Shown piece after piece: positions 15,773 through 24,122 of a DNA stretch of 64,000 nt. The position numbers were made by a program, and so were the translations under genes. The stretch comes from Pauljensenia sp018375675 (lineage in GTDB: Bacteria > Actinomycetota > Actinomycetes > Actinomycetales > Actinomycetaceae), in assembly GCA_041432705.1 (NCBI GenBank), contig JAPWAE010000001.1:1-64000 (forward strand), read 5' to 3'. Position 1 is the stretch's first letter. Every line of letters starts with the position of its first letter. The notes under the pieces were generated by a model. It saw only the letters and a list, made by a program, of their open reading frames with translations. It did not search any database and was not told the origin of the DNA.

Positions 15773-17077
15773 ATGACGCCCAAGCCGCTGCCGCTCGACG
15801 AGGTCCGCCTATCCATCGAGGATGGCGACACCCGCATTGAACGCACGATCCTGGGAGCCGGGACGCGCGTCCTGACCCAGGAGATTCCCGCAACGAAGAG
15901 CGCGGGCGTGTCCCTGTGGGTGCCCGTGGGGTCGCGCGACGAGGGACCGCGCACGGCTGGATCGACTCACTTTCTCGAGCACCTTCTGTTCAAGGGCACG
16001 AACAAGCGTTCCGCCCTCGACATCGCCGTCGCCTTCGACAGCGTGGGCGGCGAGTCGAACGCGGAGACTGCTCGTGAGCACACCGCCTACTGGGCGCGCG
16101 TGCGCGACGCGGACCTCGATATGGCGATCGAGACGCTGACCGACATGGTCACCGACTCGCGCCTGGACGAGGAAGATTTCTCGATGGAGCGCGGCGTGAT
16201 CCTCGACGAACTGGCGATGGGGGAGGACTCGCCCACGGACACGGTCCACGACACCTTCCAGCTGGCCGTCCACGGCGACCGTCCGATCGGACGCCCCGTC
16301 GGCGGCACGCCACAGGCCATCCGTGAGGTCGAGCGCGCGGATGTGTGGGAGCACTACCAGGCCCACTACGACCCCTCATCCCTCATCGTGGCCGCCGCCG
16401 GCAACGTCGACCACGATTCAGTGTGCGAACGCGTGCAGGCCGCGCTGGAGGGATCGCCCTGGGACGAGAGCAGCGCTGCCTCGCCCCGGCCTCGTCGATC
16501 CACGACCGTGACACCGATTGCCGACCACGATAAGGACATCACCCGCCGACGCGACGTGACCCAGGCACACGTCATCATCGGCTGCGAGGGCCTGCCAGCA
16601 ACGGACCCGGCTGGCCCGACCATGAGCGTCCTGCTGTCGGTCCTGGGCGGCTCCATGTCGTCGCGCCTCTTCCAGGAAGTGCGAGAAAAGCGCGGATTGG
16701 CCTACACGACCTACGCCTTTGACGTTGCCTACTCCGATACCGGAACCTTCGGCATGTACGCGGGTTGTAGCCCCGATAAGGTCGGTGAGGTCGAGGCCAT
16801 CATGCGCGCTCAGCTGGAAGACCTCGCCGCTGACGGCCCGACCGAGGAAGAGATGACGCGCGTGCGCGGACAGGTGCGCGGAGGTGTCGTCCTGGGCCTC
16901 GAAGACAACTGGTCGCGCATGATGCGACTGGGCCGCTCGGAGATCATCGGTCGCTACCGGCCCATCGATGAGTCCCTCGCCGAGTTCGACGCGGTGGAAG
17001 CGACCGATGTGCGCGCCCTGGCGGCCTCCCTTATCACCAAGCTGGATTGCCGCGCCCTCGTCCTGCCCACCGAGTGA
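15773..17077 (+). CDS. M16 family zinc metallopeptidase (pitrilysin-like)
   Basis: The 434-residue product is an M16-type peptidase: the inverted zinc motif HxxEH appears as THFLEHLLFKGT (near residues 64-75), with the downstream Glu in the NAETAREHTAYW region, then GVILDELAM and a second inactive-type half containing REKRGLAYTTYAF. This family cleaves small peptides or signal-peptide fragments; the exact substrate here is unknown. The ATG at 15773 is supported by AGAGGAG 6-12 nt upstream. A gene of this kind directly after pnp is the normal actinobacterial arrangement (PepR-like). dapB follows after 99 bp. Confidence 0.92.
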   Translation: MTPKPLPLDEVRLSIEDGDTRIERTILGAGTRVLTQEIPATKSAGVSLWVPVGSRDEGPRTAGSTHFLEHLLFKGTNKRSALDIAVAFDSVGGESNAETAREHTAYWARVRDADLDMAIETLTDMVTDSRLDEEDFSMERGVILDELAMGEDSPTDTVHDTFQLAVHGDRPIGRPVGGTPQAIREVERADVWEHYQAHYDPSSLIVAAAGNVDHDSVCERVQAALEGSPWDESSAASPRPRRSTTVTPIADHDKDITRRRDVTQAHVIIGCEGLPATDPAGPTMSVLLSVLGGSMSSRLFQEVREKRGLAYTTYAFDVAYSDTGTFGMYAGCSPDKVGEVEAIMRAQLEDLAADGPTEEEMTRVRGQVRGGVVLGLEDNWSRMMRLGRSEIIGRYRPIDESLAEFDAVEATDVRALAASLITKLDCRALVLPTE

Positions 17078-17176
17078 ACAGCGGGGGAGTGAGAAACCCC
17101 CTGTCCATCCGCGCTCGTCGCGCCGCCCGTGGGAATACCCTGAAGACAGCCACATAACCGTAAGAAGGAGAGCGCA

Positions 17177-17917
17177 ATGATTCGCGTCGCAGTGACAGGA
17201 GCCAAGGGCCGCATGGGCTCGACCGTCGTATCGGCGGTCACCGACGCCCCGGACATGGAGGTCGTTGCCCTCTTCGACGCGGGCGACAAGATCACGACCG
17301 AGAGCGTGAATGGCGCGCAGGTCGCCGTCGACTTCTCGATCCCCAGCGTCACCGAGTCCAACGTGCACGCGCTCCTCGACGCGGGAGTGGACGTCGTCGT
17401 GGGCACGACCGGCTGGACGGAAGAGTCCTATGCGCGCGTGCGCGAGCACGCCGAGGCCGCTGGGCGCGCCGTCCTGATCGCCCCGAACTTCGCGATGGGT
17501 GCGGTGCTCGCCATGAAGTTCGCCGCCATGGCCGCCCCCTACTTCGAGTCAGCAGAGGTCATCGAGATGCATCACCCCGCCAAGGTGGACGCCCCCTCGG
17601 GCACCGCCGTGGCGACCGCACGCGGCATCGCGAAGGCGCGCGCCGAGGCCGGCCTGGGCGAGATGCCCGACGCGACCGAAACCGATGAGCTCGGCAGCCG
17701 CGGTGGCCGCGTCGATGGTGTCCCCGTCCATGCCGTGCGCCTGCGTGGCCTGACCGCCTCGGAGGAGATCCTCCTGGGCAATGCGGGCGAGCAGCTGGTC
17801 ATTCGCACGGATTCCTTCGACCGTGTCTCATTTATGCCCGGTGTCCTGCTGGGCGTGCGCCGCGTGATCGGCCGTACGGGCCTGACGATCGGCCTCGACC
17901 AGGTGATGGGCCTGTGA
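17177..17917 (+). CDS. dapB: 4-hydroxy-tetrahydrodipicolinate reductase
   Basis: DapB reduces the DapA product with NAD(P)H in the lysine/diaminopimelate pathway. The 246-residue product has the Rossmann start IRVAVTGAKGRMGSTVV, VVVGTTGW, APNFAMGAVL and the catalytic segment EMHHPAKVDAPSGTA (about residues 130-144), and ends with the tetramerization region. An AAGGAGAG precedes the ATG. The gene overlaps the following GNAT gene by 4 bp, and dapA is the next gene after that, so this is a lysine/DAP pathway cluster. Confidence 0.96.
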   Translation: MIRVAVTGAKGRMGSTVVSAVTDAPDMEVVALFDAGDKITTESVNGAQVAVDFSIPSVTESNVHALLDAGVDVVVGTTGWTEESYARVREHAEAAGRAVLIAPNFAMGAVLAMKFAAMAAPYFESAEVIEMHHPAKVDAPSGTAVATARGIAKARAEAGLGEMPDATETDELGSRGGRVDGVPVHAVRLRGLTASEEILLGNAGEQLVIRTDSFDRVSFMPGVLLGVRRVIGRTGLTIGLDQVMGL

Positions 17918-18456
17918 GCCAGACCGTGGGTCCAGACCGCTCCGTGCGCCCTGCTCAGAGTGGCGACGCGCGCGAGATCGCTCGCCTGCAGCGCGAGGCC
18001 TGGAACTCCCTCATGGGGCAGAACGCTCTCGATGCCCAGGGCATCACTGAGGAGGCGCTCGCCGCCCAGTGGAAGGCAACGCTGGCCTCCCCGCGGCCGG
18101 GCGGCACCGCCCTCCTCGTCGCCCTCCACGGCAATACAATCGTGGGCTTCGCGCTCGCCGGTCCCGACGAGGCCGGGGCTACCTCGGGCGACTCCGCTTC
18201 ACCGGGTGAGGCGGCGGTGGTTGCGACGCAGGTGTATGAGCTGACGGTGGATAAGAACTTCCGCCGGTCGGGACATGCGTCGCGCCTGCTGTCGGCGGTC
18301 GCGGACCTGACGAGTGGCCAGCTGCGCGTGTGGGTTGGTGTGGATGATGAGGAGCGCCAGCGCTTTTACACGTCGGCGGGCTTCGCGCCCTCGGGTGCGG
18401 TGCGAGTGCTGGGCGATGGCCCCACGCAGCACATGTGGTGGGCGGAGCGCGACTAA
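17914..18456 (+). CDS. GNAT family N-acetyltransferase
   Basis: The 180-residue product starts at a GTG overlapping the dapB stop (GTGA). It has the GNAT pattern: an N-terminal VRPAQSGDAREIARLQREAW helix, a beta strand VYELTVDKNFRRSGHASRLLSAV (the Q/RxxGxG/A acetyl-CoA loop appears as RRSGHA) and RQRFYTSAGFAPSG near the C-terminus. Substrate unknown. Translational coupling to dapB suggests co-expression with the DAP genes but does not show a shared pathway. Confidence 0.85.
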   Translation: MSQTVGPDRSVRPAQSGDAREIARLQREAWNSLMGQNALDAQGITEEALAAQWKATLASPRPGGTALLVALHGNTIVGFALAGPDEAGATSGDSASPGEAAVVATQVYELTVDKNFRRSGHASRLLSAVADLTSGQLRVWVGVDDEERQRFYTSAGFAPSGAVRVLGDGPTQHMWWAERD

Positions 18457-18547
18457 GGGCCCACGGCGCGAGCGACGCCACGCGGGTGCGTGCGTGGTGC
18501 TCCGTCCACGTCTGGGGCGGTGCGCGCCCATTGCGAGGGGCCGTGCG

Positions 18548-18553
18548 TATCAT
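18548..18553 (+). promoter_or_regulatory. -10 hexamer for leaderless dapA mRNA
   Basis: TATCAT (TANNNT) ends 7 nt before the ATG at 18561 and no Shine-Dalgarno is visible, which points to transcription starting at the start codon and decides between the two nearby ATGs (18552 and 18561). Confidence 0.55.
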
Positions 18554-18560
18554 GGAACGC

Positions 18561-19457
18561 ATGAGCAACATTCCTCCCCGCCGCTTCGGTTCCCTCGCAG
18601 CCGCCATGGTCACGCCGATGACCCCTACCGGTGAGATTGATCTGCCTTCCGCGCAGCGTCTGGCGATCAAGCTGGTCGACGAAGGGTGCGACACGATTCT
18701 GCTGTCCGGCACGACGGGCGAGTCGCCGACGACTCACCAGCCGGAGAAGAACGACCTGACGGACGCCGTCCGCGAGGCCGTGGGGGATCGAGCGTTCATC
18801 CTGTGCGGTGCGTGTTCGAACGACACCGCCCACGCGGTGCGCATCGGTGAGGGGGCCCAGGAGCACGGCGCCGACGGCATCTTGATCGTCTCCCCGTACT
18901 ACAACCGCCCCTCCCAGGAGGGCCTGCGCGCGCACGTGCGCGCCGTGACGGATGCGACCGACTTGCCCGTCATGCTCTACGACATTCCGGGGCGCACGGG
19001 CATCGCGTTCTCTGACGCGACCCTCGACATCCTCGCTCAGCACCCGCGGATCTTGGGCGTCAAGGATGCGACGGGTGACGTGGAAACCGGTGTGGAGCGC
19101 ATGCACCGCACGGGCTTGGAATACTACTCGGGCGACGATGGCCTGAACTTCGCGTGGATGACGGGCGGCGCCTCGGGCTTCATTTCCGTGGTCACGCACG
19201 TGGCCTCGGCCCAGTATCGTCGCATGATCGAGTTGCTCGACACCGACCAGGTGTGGGAGGCGCGCGAGCTGTCGTACTCTCTGCGTCCCCTCGTGCACGC
19301 CATCATGGGCGGCGGACAGGGAGCGGTCATGGCGAAGTATGCCCTGTGGCTCCAGGGCGTTATCGACAGCCCGGCTGTGCGCCTGCCGATGGTGGGTATC
19401 AGCGACGATGAGGTGTCGGCTCTGCGTCGCGCCCTGTGCACCGCCGGCCTGCTCTGA
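18561..19457 (+). CDS. dapA: 4-hydroxy-tetrahydrodipicolinate synthase
   Basis: DapA condenses pyruvate with aspartate semialdehyde, the first committed step of lysine/DAP synthesis. The 298-residue product shows the aldolase-type barrel: AAMVTPMTPTGEID, LLSGTTGESPTTHQPEK, VSPYYNRPSQEGL, the catalytic Tyr in VMLYDIPGRTG (near 138) and the Schiff-base Lys in ILGVKDATGD (near 167). An in-frame ATG at 18552 lies inside the -10 hexamer, so 18561 is preferred. In many actinobacteria rnj follows dapA directly; here a five-gene cassette intervenes. Confidence 0.96.
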   Translation: MSNIPPRRFGSLAAAMVTPMTPTGEIDLPSAQRLAIKLVDEGCDTILLSGTTGESPTTHQPEKNDLTDAVREAVGDRAFILCGACSNDTAHAVRIGEGAQEHGADGILIVSPYYNRPSQEGLRAHVRAVTDATDLPVMLYDIPGRTGIAFSDATLDILAQHPRILGVKDATGDVETGVERMHRTGLEYYSGDDGLNFAWMTGGASGFISVVTHVASAQYRRMIELLDTDQVWEARELSYSLRPLVHAIMGGGQGAVMAKYALWLQGVIDSPAVRLPMVGISDDEVSALRRALCTAGLL

Positions 19458-19463
19458 CATGTA

Positions 19464-19492
19464 TCGCCCCCGTCGAGTTCCGGCGGGGGCGA
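19464..19492 (+). terminator. Terminator after dapA
   Basis: TCGCCCCCG (19464-19472) pairs with CGGGGGCGA (19484-19492), a 9-bp perfect stem right after the dapA stop. It isolates the following cassette from dapA. Confidence 0.75.
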
Positions 19493-19530
19493 GGTGTATG
19501 TTCGGGGTGCTGTGGTGGCGTCACCGATCG

Positions 19531-19560
19531 TTGACGAGTGTTGAAAGGTAGACTTAATAT
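19531..19560 (+). promoter_or_regulatory. Promoter of the DUF4418-ABC cassette
   Basis: TTGACG at 19531-19536, then 17 nt, then TTAATA at 19554-19559 (or TAATAT at 19555-19560 with 18-nt spacing). It is one of the closest matches to a sigma-70 consensus in the window and sits in a locally AT-rich patch. Confidence 0.65.
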
Positions 19561-19562
19561 AC

Positions 19563-19581
19563 TTAGGTAAAGCTCATCAAT
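19563..19581. promoter_or_regulatory. DtxR/IdeR-like box just downstream of the cassette promoter
   Basis: TTAGGTAAAGCTCATCAAT matches 13 of 19 positions of the iron-box consensus TTAGGTTAGGCTAACCTAA; the left half TTAGGT is perfect. It would lie at the transcription start, a typical repressor position. The match is partial and untested. Confidence 0.3.
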
Positions 19582-19611
19582 ACTGATCGTTGTCTTCAAG
19601 GAATGGATACC

Positions 19612-20028
19612 GTGGCAAAGAAGGACGTCATCATTCCCCTGGTCCCTGCCGCCCTTAGCGCCCTGCTGCTCGCCGGAGGTGTGACCGTCTTTTCGGCGTG
19701 CGAGCAACGGGCCGACGGCTCGTGGATGCACTGCCACCAGTGCCAGAACATGGTGGCCGGCAGCGCCGTCGGCCTCATCGCGCTGTACGGTGCCTCCTCC
19801 CTCGTGAAGAACAAGCCCGTGCGCCTGGCCCTGCTCGCGCTCGCGGTTATCGCCAGCGTCGTTGTGTTCTTCATTCCCGGCGGTATCTGCCCGCTGTGCG
19901 CGATGAAAACGATGCGCTGCCACACCGTCTTCCAGCCCTTCGTGCGCATTATGAGCGTCCTGGTCGCCGGTAGCGGTATTGGGGCGCTGGTGGCGTCTTG
20001 GAAGAAGGACACGAGGCCCTCCGCCTGA
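19612..20028 (+). CDS. DUF4418-type membrane protein with cysteine pairs
   Basis: The 138-residue protein has about four hydrophobic segments (residues 8-29, 47-64, 70-90, 107-130). Its soluble loops carry cysteines and histidines: C30, H40-C41-H42-x-C44 and C93-x-x-C96 ... C103-H104. The pattern looks suited to metal binding or thiol redox on the membrane surface. It resembles the DUF4418 family, recognised by its short four-helix form and GICPLCxMxxMRCH-type motif; no function is assigned. The GTG at 19612 is chosen because AAGGA lies 9 nt before it; the ATG at 19603 touches the Shine-Dalgarno. It is the first gene of the cassette leading to two FtsX-like permeases and an ATPase. Confidence 0.75.
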   Translation: MAKKDVIIPLVPAALSALLLAGGVTVFSACEQRADGSWMHCHQCQNMVAGSAVGLIALYGASSLVKNKPVRLALLALAVIASVVVFFIPGGICPLCAMKTMRCHTVFQPFVRIMSVLVAGSGIGALVASWKKDTRPSA

Positions 20029-20059
20029 CGTATCGCCACGGATGGGAGACAATGGCGGC

Positions 20060-20923
20060 GTGAGGGCCCTAGGACGTTCGAAAACCGTGCGCATCGGCGC
20101 GGTTCTCCTTGTGCTATCCCTCGTCGCCGTTCTCACGATTGTCGTGCGCAACGCAGTGCGCTATCGCGAGGCCGTCGCCCTGGACGAGGCCGGGGACGCC
20201 CAGGGGGCGTACGAGCTGTTCCATGCGCTCGGCGGGTACAGCGACGCGGCGCAGCGCGCGCAGGCCCTCGTCGAAGCCGATCCCGCGCTGCCGTACCGCT
20301 CATTATCCAAGGGTGACACCGTGTCCTTTGGCTCCTACGAGCAGGACGGAAACGCACAGAACGGTCCTGAGCCGATTCAGTGGATTGTCCTCGACAAGAT
20401 CGACGGCCAACTCCTGCTCCTGAGCGCCGACGTCCTCGAGGCACGCCAGTACCACCACGTGCCCTTCGAGGAGGTCACGTGGGAGAACTCCGATCTGCGC
20501 GCGTGGATGAACGGCGACTTCTACGACGGCGCGTTCACCCCCGTTCAGCGCGGGCTCATCGAGACGGTGCACAACGAGAACGCGGATCAGTCGATCACCG
20601 GCGCGAGCGGCGGAGCTGCGACTGACGACCGGGTTTTTGCGCTCAGTGAGACCGAGAGCGTTATCTACCTGAACACGCCCGCCGCGCGCAGTGACATCGG
20701 AGCGGCGCCCGCCAGCGTTCACGCGGCCGCCGGACCTCTGAGCGTCTCCGAGGACGGCACGGCAGACTGGTGGCTGCGCTCTCCCGGAACATACGGTTTC
20801 GCGACACAATTCGTCGACGCGACGGGCGTGCCCTCGCTCAGTGGAGCGAACGTCGACCTGCAGTACGGGGTGCGTCCCGCGCTGTGGATCAACGTCGAAG
20901 GGGTCGGTGAGAGGAGCCGATGA
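20060..20923 (+). CDS. Membrane-anchored DUF6273-type extracytoplasmic protein
   Basis: The product (287 residues from the GTG at 20060) has an N-terminal membrane anchor (about residues 12-32), then a TPR-like helical hairpin (AVALDEAGDAQGAYELFHALGGYSDAAQRA) and a C-terminal domain from about residue 80. That domain has the DUF6273 look: VSFGSYEQDG, PIQWIVLDKIDGQLLLLS, WENSDLRAWMNGDFYDGAFT, VFALSETES, WWLRSPGTYGF and VRPALWINV. Such domains are frequent in surface proteins of Firmicutes; their ligand is unknown. An ATG at 20042 is a possible alternative start. The stop overlaps the start of the next permease (ATGA), so it belongs to the transporter operon, perhaps as its extracellular sensor or substrate-binding partner. 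Confidence 0.7.
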   Translation: MRALGRSKTVRIGAVLLVLSLVAVLTIVVRNAVRYREAVALDEAGDAQGAYELFHALGGYSDAAQRAQALVEADPALPYRSLSKGDTVSFGSYEQDGNAQNGPEPIQWIVLDKIDGQLLLLSADVLEARQYHHVPFEEVTWENSDLRAWMNGDFYDGAFTPVQRGLIETVHNENADQSITGASGGAATDDRVFALSETESVIYLNTPAARSDIGAAPASVHAAAGPLSVSEDGTADWWLRSPGTYGFATQFVDATGVPSLSGANVDLQYGVRPALWINVEGVGERSR

Positions 20924-22110
20924 GTAACGCGCTGTCCCTGCGCCGCGTTCCCCTCCTGACCATCCGCGCGCATCCCGTCCGTTCCCTCATCATCGCTGTG
21001 CTTGCACTCGCGCAGGCAGCCTGCGTGTTCGGCGGATTGATCCTCGTGGGTGCGATGCGGGCGGAGCTCACCCTCGCTGAGCGCAGGCTCGGCGCTGATC
21101 TCGTCGTGTACCCGACGACCTGCTTGAACCAGGTGGAGAAGAAACGCCTCCTTATGCTCGGGACCCCCGTGGGCTGTCACCAGCCGCGCTCGGCTCTGGC
21201 GCGCATGTCGTCCAACGAGGACATTGCCGCTGTGTCCTATCAGCTCTATGTCTCCGAAACGTTGGCGGATGGCACCACGCGGTGGATTGTCGGTTTCGAA
21301 CCCGAGTCGGATTTCGCGCTCTCGCCGTGGATTGCAGAGGGGGAAGGGTCGTCGCTGCCGCGAGGCTCGGTCCTCGTCGGTAGTGCCGTGCCCGGTGCGG
21401 ACGGACAGAGCCTCTCAGTCTTTGGGCGAGAACGCCCGATCGGAGCTCACCTGCTCGCCACCGGCTCGGAGCTCGATGATGCCGTCTTCGTTTCCATGGG
21501 CACCCTGACGGACATGATGGCGGACGCGCGCGCGGCGGGGGAGGACATCGATGCCTCCCTCGACCCGAGTGCCGACTACTCTGCGGCGCTCGTACGCGCC
21601 TCGGACAGCGACGCCATCGAAAGCGTGACCAACTGGATCAACCTCTACGTGCGCAAGGTCAGCGCGGTGCGCAGCTCCGAGGCGCTCGTCGGCGCAGCAT
21701 CGGGCATCCGCGCGCACCGCGGGGTCGCGATCGGGGTCCTGGGAGCGACCTGGCTCGTCCTGCTGGGCGCCCTCATCATCGTGCAGGTGAGCCTCATGAA
21801 CGAACGGATGCAGGAACTGGCAGTGTGGCGCTCCATCGGGGCATCGCGGTCCGTCGTGAGCCGTGTCATGCTGAGCGAATCGGCCCTGCTTCACGCGGCC
21901 GGAGCGCTCGCGGGAGTCTGCCTCGCGGCCGTGACTATGCCATTCGTGGGGGACGAGAGCCTCATCGAGGCCCTCGCTGTCCCCGCGACGTCACTGCCCC
22001 TCGCGGGCCTGTCACTAGTCGCCGTCACCTGCGTCGGCGTCGCCGGAACGCACCTCGCGCTCGCTCGGGTCAGCCGGGCGGCCACGGGGAACAAATCTGT
22101 CCTGGTGTAG
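20920..22110 (+). CDS. FtsX/MacB-type ABC transporter permease, first of a pair
   Basis: This 396-residue permease has an N-terminal transmembrane helix (about 22-44), a long extracytoplasmic domain (about 50-275) and three helices in the last third (about 285-305, 325-350, 360-380), the FtsX/MacB layout. The extracytoplasmic domain contains C68 and C86 (VVYPTTCLNQ; GTPVGCHQP) and GFEPESDFALSPW, a motif repeated in the second permease as DPATDFTIQPW. MacB-type transporters work on substrates on the outer face rather than pumping through a channel. The gene overlaps the DUF6273 gene by 4 bp and is 27 bp from the next permease. Substrate unknown. Confidence 0.85.
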   Translation: MSNALSLRRVPLLTIRAHPVRSLIIAVLALAQAACVFGGLILVGAMRAELTLAERRLGADLVVYPTTCLNQVEKKRLLMLGTPVGCHQPRSALARMSSNEDIAAVSYQLYVSETLADGTTRWIVGFEPESDFALSPWIAEGEGSSLPRGSVLVGSAVPGADGQSLSVFGRERPIGAHLLATGSELDDAVFVSMGTLTDMMADARAAGEDIDASLDPSADYSAALVRASDSDAIESVTNWINLYVRKVSAVRSSEALVGAASGIRAHRGVAIGVLGATWLVLLGALIIVQVSLMNERMQELAVWRSIGASRSVVSRVMLSESALLHAAGALAGVCLAAVTMPFVGDESLIEALAVPATSLPLAGLSLVAVTCVGVAGTHLALARVSRAATGNKSVLV

Positions 22111-22137
22111 GGACAACGGTCAAGGAGGAATGACGCA

Positions 22138-23346
22138 ATGCTGTCGCTGTCGCGACTACCGTGGATGAACCTGCGCGGCTACCCCGTGCGGACGGGGACC
22201 CTGATCCTCTTCTCCATGCTCATGACGATGACGATCTTCGGCGGAACGCTGGTCGTCCAAGGCATCGAACACGGCCTGCGCACGACCCAGTCGCGCCTCG
22301 GAGCCGACATCATGGTGACGCCCGACGAGGCCGACACCGACTTCGACGCGCAGACCTTCCTCGTCAACGCCGAACCGTCGTACTTCTACATGGACGCGTC
22401 CACGCGCGAGGCAGTCGCAGCCGTCGACGGGGTCGAGGCCGCCTCCTCTCAACTCTTCCTGGCCTCGGCGAGGGCGAGCTGCTGCTCGGGCCGCTATCAG
22501 GTGATCGCCTACGACCCGGCCACCGACTTCACGATCCAGCCGTGGATGAACGACGCCGTCGGGCAGACGCAGCTCGGGGAGAACGAGGTGATCGTCGGCG
22601 CCAACGTGCTCGCCAACGACCCGGACAACTTCCAGCTCTTCGACAACACCCTGCGGGTCGTCGGCCAATTCGACCCGACCGGATCAACCCTCGACAACGC
22701 GGTCTACATGAACTTCGAGACCGCGAAGAAAGTCATCGACTCCTCACTGCGCAAGGGACTCAACAAGTACTCGACGCTCGAAACCGACCGCATCATCTCC
22801 TCGGTCATGGTCAAGGTGGCACCCGGATACGACGCCGAGGCCGTGGCCGCGCAGATCCGCGAGCAGGTCCCCGGCGTCTCGGTGGCCACGTCGACAAAGC
22901 TTGTCAGCGGCATCGCGCAATCACTGGAGGCGACCTCCCGTACGGTCACCACCCTCATCGCCGTCGCGTGGGGAGCCGGCCTGCTCATGATCACCCTCAT
23001 GTTCGTTCTGATGATCGTCGAGCGCAGGAGAGAGTTCGCAACCCTCATCGCTGCCGGAGCACACCGTCGGCTGATCTCGCGCATCATCATTCGCGAGGCC
23101 CTCGCGGTCAACGCGCTCGGTGGCGTCGGCGGTATCGTCGTCTCCGGTGTCCTCCTCACGTCCTTCTCCGGCCTCGTACGCCAAAGCCTGGGAGGGGGAT
23201 TCCTCGTTCCGTCGCTACCCACTCTGGCGCTGCTCGCGCTGGCGGCGCTCGCGTCGGTGGGCCTCGTCGCCCTTGTGTCCTCGTGGATAGCGCTACGGTA
23301 CGTGACGACAATGGACGCCAGCCTGGCCCTCAAGGAAGGGGAATGA
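22138..23346 (+). CDS. FtsX/MacB-type ABC transporter permease, second of a pair
   Basis: The 402-residue product has the same layout as its neighbour: helix about 22-42, extracytoplasmic domain about 45-265, then three helices in the last third. The outer domain has an adjacent cysteine pair C115-C116 (RASCCSGRYQVIAYDPATDF), absent from the first permease. The region LGADIMVTPDEADTDFD matches LGADLVVYPTT in the partner. From memory, paired permeases with this CC-S-G and DPxTDFxIxPW signature occur in bacterial iron-uptake loci of the P19/FTR1 kind (for example Campylobacter); no FTR1 or P19 gene is present here. AAGGAGG precedes the ATG. It ends 1 bp before the ATPase gene. Confidence 0.86.
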   Translation: MLSLSRLPWMNLRGYPVRTGTLILFSMLMTMTIFGGTLVVQGIEHGLRTTQSRLGADIMVTPDEADTDFDAQTFLVNAEPSYFYMDASTREAVAAVDGVEAASSQLFLASARASCCSGRYQVIAYDPATDFTIQPWMNDAVGQTQLGENEVIVGANVLANDPDNFQLFDNTLRVVGQFDPTGSTLDNAVYMNFETAKKVIDSSLRKGLNKYSTLETDRIISSVMVKVAPGYDAEAVAAQIREQVPGVSVATSTKLVSGIAQSLEATSRTVTTLIAVAWGAGLLMITLMFVLMIVERRREFATLIAAGAHRRLISRIIIREALAVNALGGVGGIVVSGVLLTSFSGLVRQSLGGGFLVPSLPTLALLALAALASVGLVALVSSWIALRYVTTMDASLALKEGE

Positions 23347-23347
23347 C

Positions 23348-24025
23348 ATGATCATCGAGGCAACGGGACTCACGAAAGAATTCGCCCGGGCCCGCGGGGG
23401 AAAGCGCCTCTTCACGGCCGTACACCCGCTGGATATCGGCCTGGAGGAACGACAACTGACCCTCGTCTCGGGGCACTCCGGCAGCGGCAAGAGCACCCTG
23501 GCAAACATGCTCGCCGGCATCCTCACGCCGACCGCAGGACACGTACGACTGGACGGCACGGACCTGTACTCGCTGCGCGACGAGGAGCTCTCGCGCCTGC
23601 GCAATGAGCGCATCGGCCTCATCCCCCAGGGGCACACGGCCCTGCGAGCCCTGACAGTCCTTGACAACGTGCTGCTTCCCTCGATCCTCTACGCCAACGC
23701 CGAGGCGCCCGTAGATCGTGCCCGCGAGCTGCTGGCCGCCGTGGGCTTGGACGACCTCGCGGATGCTGCGCCCACCGAGCTCTCGGGCGGTGAGCTGCGG
23801 CGCATGGCGATTGCGCGCGCCCTCCTCATGGACCCGGCCATCGTCCTCGCAGACGAGCCGACCGCCGGCCTCGATAGCGCGAACGCGACCGCCGTCCTCA
23901 CCCTCCTGCGCGATGCCGCCGATCGGGGAACAGCTGTCCTCGTCGTTTCGCACGAGGCCGAGGCGCAGCGCTTCGCGGACCGCAGCTACGTCATGGAGGA
24001 CGGCCATCTGCGTGAGAGCGAGTAG
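23348..24025 (+). CDS. ABC transporter ATP-binding protein (LolD/MacB type)
   Basis: The 225-residue ATPase has Walker A GHSGSGKST (near residues 41-49), the Q-loop LIPQGHTALRALTV, the signature LSGGELRRMAIARAL (near 143), Walker B IVLADEPTAGLD and the H-loop VVSHE. It should power the two upstream FtsX-type permeases, with which it is directly contiguous. It is the last gene of the cassette; a 97-bp gap separates it from rnj, whose conserved neighbour would otherwise be dapA. Confidence 0.93.
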   Translation: MIIEATGLTKEFARARGGKRLFTAVHPLDIGLEERQLTLVSGHSGSGKSTLANMLAGILTPTAGHVRLDGTDLYSLRDEELSRLRNERIGLIPQGHTALRALTVLDNVLLPSILYANAEAPVDRARELLAAVGLDDLADAAPTELSGGELRRMAIARALLMDPAIVLADEPTAGLDSANATAVLTLLRDAADRGTAVLVVSHEAEAQRFADRSYVMEDGHLRESE

Positions 24026-24122
24026 CTGGGCGGCCTCCGAACGCGTCAAATGTGAGAGGGCCGACCTGCCCAACATGTCTTCCGATGCGGGCAAAGCGGT
24101 GCCAACGTGGCAGACTGGCACC

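Noticed and set aside
23718..24122. Upstream extension of the RNase J frame
   Set aside because: It lies over the ABC ATPase gene in another frame; the conserved RNase J N-terminus starts at 24123.
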